From Apostichopus parvimensis (lineage: Eukaryota > Echinodermata > Holothuroidea > Aspidochirotida > Stichopodidae), in assembly GCA_000934455.1 (NCBI GenBank), contig KN886020.1, forward strand, positions 578-25,397: a DNA stretch of 24,820 bases, in the 5' to 3' direction. Shown here in pieces: positions 20,355 through 24,820 of this stretch. The notes under the pieces were generated by a model. The model was not told where the DNA came from. It did no database searches and saw nothing but the letters and a program-made list of their open reading frames with translations. The position numbers and the translations under genes are program-made. Within the stretch, counting starts at the first letter, position 1; each line of letters begins with the position of its first letter.

Positions 20355-20485
20355 TTATGATGATCACCCTAGTATTGATGTTCCAGTATAGATACTTGTA
20401 TACTATTGATGATCACCCTAGTATAGATCTACCAGTATAGATACTAGTATACTATTGATGATCACCCTAGTATAGATCTACCCAT
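20355..20485. repeat. 49-bp tandem repeat, about 2.7 copies
   Basis: GATCACCCTAGTAT recurs at 20362, 20411 and 20460 with AGTATAGAT and TATACTATTGAT between. Confidence 0.9.
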
Positions 20486-20659
20486 ATACTGGTATACTGT
20501 TTGTACATGGCTTGTACTCGTGTTCAGAGTTCTGTTCTGGTACTCATGCTCACACCAATTCTGATTGTAATACTGCTGTATTCGTACAACAAATCCACTT
20601 AAAGTCATAACTGACAAGGTAGGTCAAGGTTATAAAGAACTTATACAGCAAGATTCACT

Positions 20660-21122
20660 TAGAACTGAATGTTCAGCAGTCTAATAAGAACTCACCGTTA
20701 TCTGAATGATCTTGTCAAACAACAACGCAGTTGGTTTCGTGGAAGTCGAAGCTAGAACTGAATGTTAAGCAGTCTAATGTGAACTCACTGTTATCTGGAT
20801 GATCTTGTCAAACACCAACGCAGTTAGTTTTGTGGAAGTCGAAGCTAGAACTGAATATTAAGCAGCCTTATATGAACTCACCGTTATCTGGGTGATCTCG
20901 TCAAACAACAACGCAGTTGGTTTCGTGGAAGTCGAAGCTAGAACTGAATGTTAAGCAGTCTAATAAGATCTCACCGTTATCTGGGTGATCTCGTCAAACA
21001 ACAACGCAGGTGGTTTCGTGGAAGTCGAAGCTAGAACTGAATTTTAAGCAGTCTAATGTGAACTCACCGTTATCTGGATGATCTTGTCGAACACCATCGC
21101 AGTTGGTTCGTGGAAGTCGAAG
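20660..21122 (-). repeat. 93-bp tandem array of exon 2 3' end plus donor (4 copies plus the real exon)
   Basis: Splice-donor GT dinucleotides sit at 20694-20695, 20787-20788, 20880-20881, 20973-20974 and, for the real exon, 21066-21067: exactly 93 bp apart. Each copy carries about 56 nt of exon 2 (from TTCGACTTCCAC to ATAACG), the donor GTGAG and about 36 nt of intron. All four copies share an extra A after CACGAA, so they shift frame and meet a stop; each begins with TTCTAG, a possible acceptor. Confidence 0.95.
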
Positions 21123-21130
21123 ACAAACAG
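21068..21130 (-). CDS. OTOF: ferlin exon 2 (C2B, middle)
   Basis: 21 codons, phase 0 to 0, acceptor AG at 21131-21132, donor GTGAGT at 21067 downward. Encodes LFVFDFHEPTAMVFDKIIQI followed by T, matching the conserved ferlin C2B strand around YFVFDFH...FDKII. It joins in phase to NPYFNE of exon 1. Four tandem copies of the last part of this exon with its donor lie just downstream (20660-21060); they carry an extra A after CACGAA and are out of frame. Confidence 0.94.
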
Positions 21131-22411
21131 CTGTCCAAAGATAAAATTGAAAAGTTTGTCATCACAACATATTTGAAGCAGCGACATCTTTACTGCACTT
21201 AAATTATGAATTAGGGCAACTCTAGGTTTCATGATCAAAATGATTGTGTAAGTACTTCAGTGAAGTATGATTTATTGCACGTATGCATCAAATAAACAAC
21301 ATCTGATAATCTCACTTACACTAGGGTAACGTTGCATTGAACACCTCATTAAAAAGTATGAATGATTGCCTATCTACCTCATTAAGGTATGAATGATTGC
21401 ATATACCTCATTGAGGTATGAATTAGTGCATGTATACCTCATTGAGGTATGAATGATTGCATATGAAGGCCTATCCCATTGAGGTATGAATGATTGCATA
21501 TATACCCCATTGAGGTATGGATGATTGCATGTATACCTCATTGAGGTATGGATGATTGCATGTATACCTCATTGAGGTCAGAATGATGGTATGTATACCT
21601 CATTGAGGTATGAATGATAACTTGTCTACCTCATTGAGGTATGGACGATTGCTTGTATACCTCATTGAGGTATGGACGATTGCATATATACCTCATTGAG
21701 GCCAGAATTATTGTATGTGTACCTCATTGAGGTATGAATGATTGTATATATACCTCATTGAGGTATGAATGATTGTATATATACCTCATCGAGGTATGAA
21801 TGATTGTATGTATACCTCATCGAGGTATGAATGATTGTATGTATACCTCATCGAGGTATGAATGATTGTATGTATACCTCATTGAGGTATGAATGATTGT
21901 ATGTATACCCATTGAGGTATGAATGATTGCATGTGAAGGCCTATCCCATTGAGGTATAAATTATTCCATGTATACCTCACTGAGGTATGAATGATTGTGT
22001 ACATACCTCATTGAGGTATGAATGATTGCATGTATACCTCATTGAGGTATGAATGATTGCATGTATACCTCATTGAGGTATGAATGATTGCATGTATACC
22101 TCATTGAGGTATGAATGATTGCGTGTATACCTCATTGAGGTCGGAATGATTGCGTGCATACCTCATTGAGGTCGGAATGATTGTATGCATACCTCCTTGA
22201 GGTCGGAATGATTGCAAGCATACCTCCTTGAGGTAGGAATGATTGCAAGCATACCTCCTTGAGGTAGGAATGATTGCATGTATACCTCATTGAGGTAGGA
22301 ATGATTGCATGTATACCTCATTGAGGTAGGAATGATTGCATGTATACCTCATTGAGGTAGGAATGGTCACTTGTCTATCTAATTGAGGTATGGACAATTG
22401 CATATGAATAC
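21131..22411 (-). other. intron 1-2
   Basis: 1281 bp, of which roughly 1080 bp is the 31-bp minisatellite. The remaining 200 bp next to exon 2 is AT-rich without features. Confidence 0.9.
21330..22411. repeat. 31-bp minisatellite with palindromic core, about 34 units
   Basis: Consensus (plus strand) GTATACCTCATTGAGGTATG followed by AATGATTGCAT. The core TACCTCA-T-TGAGGTA is a perfect inverted repeat in most units. Variants include CATCG, CCTTG and GAGGTCGG blocks that cluster locally, as in unequal exchange. The last unit merges into the exon 1 donor at 22410. Copy number is a hand count. Confidence 0.95.
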
Positions 22412-22543
22412 CTCATTAAAGTAGGGGTTGTTGGTCGATTCCTTCACTGAGGTAGACTTTTTCTTATCTCCGACTTGAATGATGACCACCGGATCAATGT
22501 CCAGCCCTGTGAGTTGTCTGGCTTCGTGGACATTGATAGTCAC
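22412..22543 (-). CDS. OTOF: ferlin exon 1 of window (C2B, first half)
   Basis: 44 codons, phase 0 at both ends, acceptor AG at 22544-22545 and donor GT at 22410-22411 (GAG then GTATTC). Encodes [20 protein letters not shown] and then the family signature [15 protein letters not shown], the first beta strands of ferlin C2B. The donor is unusual: the intron sequence after it is the first unit of a 31-bp minisatellite, so the exon's last codons AAT GAG are in register with the array. The upstream exon (C2A to C2B linker) is outside the window. Confidence 0.95.
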
Positions 22544-23537
22544 CTGTAACGATACAAGGAAATAATACATACAGTAAAATAACAATAAATTGATGGTTCA
22601 ATAAGCAAATGCATTCATGCAGTGTACTTAAAAGGTAGCCAAAAAAAATTAAAAATTAAAATGACATTTAACAATTACGAAAAGGTTAACCCTGGTGATC
22701 TGCCTGAATGTGAGTTAGTATTCTCGATGACTGACATAAATGATTGCTGGTACTGTTCCATCATAACACCCCTCAACCCTTGCCACTAACCCTATCCCTC
22801 CTCCCACACCCCCCAACCCAACCCAAATCAGAACAAACACATTTCTGCATCTATCGACAACAACATGTCAGCCAAATTACTTAACAAATGAAGGAGGTCT
22901 AAAGAACTTGTCAGTATTGTCAAATTTTTTTTAATTGGCCCAATTGCTATAGCCAAACTGTCGATTATTTTGTCTATCGTCAATTGTCCATTTTCCAAAC
23001 TGTTTACGATTAGCTACAGAGACTGGTTTAACCAAATGAATAGAAGATGACCAATATTTACTTTTGACAAGAAGGCACTTATCTCTTTGAGTACAAGATG
23101 TAAACTTTGTCGCAATGTTTTCTATAATTACAAAACACCCCCCCCCCAAACTCTCTGCTCTCTAAGCAAATACCTGACTAACCCCCCCTGTGGCCTAATC
23201 TGTAAAATGTGTCACAAGTTCCAGGGAAAAAAAGTGCTAGAAACATTTCAAGTGAATAATATTAAGTGATAAATTCATGTGCGTGACAAATTGTACCTCA
23301 GGGTTTTAAATTAAATCAGACATATTACGTGGCAGAAGATACCAGCAATACCCTGGCACAGAATTCATGGAAGAATGAGATTTCGATTTTAACGGGGAGA
23401 ATTTCCGGTGGTAGTCATTTCACTTGCTGCGTAGGAAGAAGGTCACGGTACAGTATACACTTAAAGGCTGTCTTCTCCGATAGTGGTACAGTTTAAGCAA
23501 TACTGAGTGGAAAAAAAGGCTTCTTGGTAGGTATATA

Positions 23538-23852
23538 GAGCGTGGTGGCCAATTGGCTATTAAGGGGATGGACTCGTGATCCAAGGATTGCTGGTTCGAT
23601 TCCTACCTAGTTCATTACGTTGTATCCTTGGGCAGATTCTTAATCTCACTTGCCTCTCTCCACCCAGGGGTTATAAATGGGTACCTGTGAGGTAACTTGT
23701 CATTGGGCGCAGTATATAACTGCTGCCGACTGGAGGGATTGTCTCTGGGACAGGTTATCATTGACCAGGGGTAATATTACGTCTGTAAAACACTTTGAGA
23801 CCTTTCGCTGGTATAAAGTGCTATATAAAAAGCAAATATTATTATTATTATT
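23538..23852 (+). mobile_element. tRNA-derived SINE with (ATT)n tail
   Basis: tRNA-like head with an A-box-like TGGCCAATTGGC and a perfect B-box GGTTCGATTCC (23593-23603). The body runs through CCTTGGGCAGATTCTTAATC, CTTGCCTCTCTCCACCCAGG, AAATGGGTACCTGTGAGG and CTTTGAGACCTTTCGC, then a tail GTATAAAGTGCTATATAAA with (ATT)n. Structure is of a tRNA-SINE widespread in marine invertebrates; family name not assigned. The same family appears at 3239. Confidence 0.88.
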
Positions 23853-24511
23853 CTGAGAGCCAACTCACGACCAGCACGGTACATACGCAGTATGCAGATT
23901 CCAAAAAGATATCAACCACCGTAATTGCTAGAAGTAGAGTGAATCATTTCCTGTAAATTTTTCATCATTTTCACCCCAGTCAAGCACAGTGACTGTCGTT
24001 GTTTAACATCAATGATGAATGCAACCGATATATATGTGCAGATGATTGGACATCATTGTTGCCACTCATGGTCGTGTGGAGTACTGCAGGTGGTCGTCAA
24101 TCGGAAAGATAACGAGATGGTCTAGATTTTCTACGACTTGTCAAGTTGAATTGTGTCAACGAATTTTGTATCATTTAATACCAAGCTGGTAAGATTTTAT
24201 ACTATTGAATATGCCATTGTTTGTGCCCTTTCATTAATGGTGTGGACTATTTGTATACTGGAGTCCAAATTGATCACAGAACTGTAGTTATCTGTATGGA
24301 CAATGTCGAGTCTCAATCGACCTTTTCGACATTTCATCTGCATAGTATTACCTACCAGTAACAAATGATCAGACAGTTTTACTCAAGGGCAAAAAAAAAG
24401 GTCAGATCCATAGTGAGAATGTACCGTGGTCACGTAACATACAGGTTTTCAACTTTTTGTGGCTTTGGTTCTGTTTTCTACTTTTACAAACATGCAAAAA
24501 TCTATTCTTAA

Positions 24512-24820
24512 AGGCATTGAAGAGTCGCCCCAAACCGTGTGCGGCCATATGAAAAAAATAACTTTCTACGTTTTGTTCGTGTCGCTACAAAATGCAGACA
24601 GCAATGAAACGTGATACCTTGTTATCTTTAGCTGGACCTGAGATGTCCATTGCTGTATCGTTTGTATACTGTGCTGTGAGTATTGACAGCTGTATGTACT
24701 GACTGTACACTAGTGTCTAATTACCGACGGTAGCAAGCTGTGTGTGTATTTTCTGGGGTCGATGGTGGTGTTTAACACTTCTGTTACACCAAATTCGAAA
24801 CTAGGTCAAATTACCGGCAT
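24512..24820. mobile_element. piggyBac-like MITE, second copy, cut by window edge
   Basis: Follows TTAA at 24508-24511 and matches 17036-17361 over its whole visible length (for example GATACCTTGTTATCTTTAGC, TGGACCTGAGATGTCCAT and GTACTGACTGTACACTAGTG). Differences are scattered substitutions and small indels. The right end is outside the window. Confidence 0.88.

Larger units (their letters stand above)
18238..21067 (-). other. intron 2-3
   Basis: 2830 bp. From the exon 2 side: the 93-bp array of exon 2 fragments (20660-21060), 49-bp repeats (20355-20485) and degenerate repeats (19690-20345). The remaining 18238-19690 is AT-rich and unrecognised. Confidence 0.88.
3662..22543 (-). other. OTOF: otoferlin-like (type-II) ferlin gene, partial, 16 exons plus one candidate exon
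   Basis: Gene-level entry. Minus-strand exons join in phase to 788 codons (2364 nt), open at both window ends. Known for the family: ferlins are tail-anchored multi-C2 proteins acting in calcium-triggered vesicle fusion and membrane repair; otoferlin serves hair-cell exocytosis in vertebrates. Seen, in residues of the assembled fragment: C2B about 1-93, FerI about 80-145, C2C about 155-290, linker and helical FerA-like region about 380-545, FerB about 565-650, start of C2D about 700-788. FerB runs directly into C2D with no DysF insertion, which separates type-II ferlins from dysferlin and myoferlin. Missing: C2A, C2E-C2G and the transmembrane tail, presumably in exons outside the window. Orthology to vertebrate OTOF itself rather than the wider otoferlin/FER1L4-6 group is inferred. 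Family certain, symbol moderate. Confidence 0.93.
22544..24820 (-). other. intron sequence upstream of exon 1
   Basis: No exon for C2A or the C2A-C2B linker was recognised. Contains a SINE (23538-23852), the start of a piggyBac-like element (24512 to the edge) and C-rich runs near 22800 and 23139-23147. Confidence 0.75.

Noticed and set aside
20660..21060. Mutually exclusive alternative exons of C2B
   Set aside because: All four copies share a one-base insertion and meet stops, so they cannot substitute for exon 2.
21330..22411. CRISPR array
   Set aside because: Regular 31-bp units, but no unique spacers; repeats are contiguous and the DNA is animal intron.
23541..23615. Functional tRNA gene
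   Set aside because: B-box is perfect but there is no complete cloverleaf; the following body and (ATT)n tail identify a SINE.

Overview
The window is animal (metazoan) genomic DNA. It is AT-rich, with short exons, long introns full of repeats, tRNA-derived SINEs and small DNA transposons. Repeat style and protein similarity suggest a marine invertebrate, probably an echinoderm or another invertebrate deuterostome. That assignment is inference; no ribosomal or mitochondrial marker is present.

The window holds one recognisable gene. It is a partial ferlin on the minus strand, running from about 22543 down to 3662, and both of its ends lie outside the window. I assembled 16 exons by eye. Every junction has AG and GT, and reading phase is kept throughout, giving 2364 nt and 788 codons without a stop. 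Domain order is C2B (exons 1-3, numbered within this window), FerI (3-4), C2C (5-7), an acidic/proline linker and helical FerA-like region (8-11), FerB (13-15) and the start of C2D (15-17). FerB leads straight into C2D with no DysF domains. This, plus wording such as NLLLPE, EEFFLFG and SSGLSDPFARV, marks it as a type-II (otoferlin-like) ferlin rather than dysferlin or myoferlin. The product would be a tail-anchored multi-C2 calcium- and lipid-binding protein of membrane fusion. N-terminal C2A and C-terminal C2E-G plus the membrane anchor are not in the window. One further acidic in-phase exon candidate (about 8287-8385) has no counterpart in the vertebrate otoferlin layout.

The rest is intron. 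From left to right it holds: a 96-99 bp tandem array (1-412), a 64-bp duplication (1223-1342), a tRNA-SINE (about 3239-3545), an hAT-like MITE (4991-5384) and a foldback (6013-6060). Next come a 67-bp duplication (8151-8284), a 62-bp array (9108-9418), a second hAT-like MITE (9602-9919), a diverged duplication (about 10408-10870) and a 21-bp palindromic array (14161-14316). Then follow a duplication of about 250 bp (16275-16822), a piggyBac-like MITE (17036-17395), degenerate repeats (19690-20485), a 93-bp array made from exon 2 (20660-21122) and a 31-bp minisatellite starting at exon 1's splice donor (21330-22411). A SINE (23538-23852) and a second piggyBac-like copy (24512 to the edge) complete it.

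The most unusual pattern is that several tandem arrays and one transposon sit exactly on 5' splice sites of this gene. The 31-bp minisatellite is in register with the exon 1 donor. The 93-bp array is four frameshifted copies of the end of exon 2 with its donor. The piggyBac-like element lies in a TTAA at intron positions +6 to +9 of the exon 4 donor.
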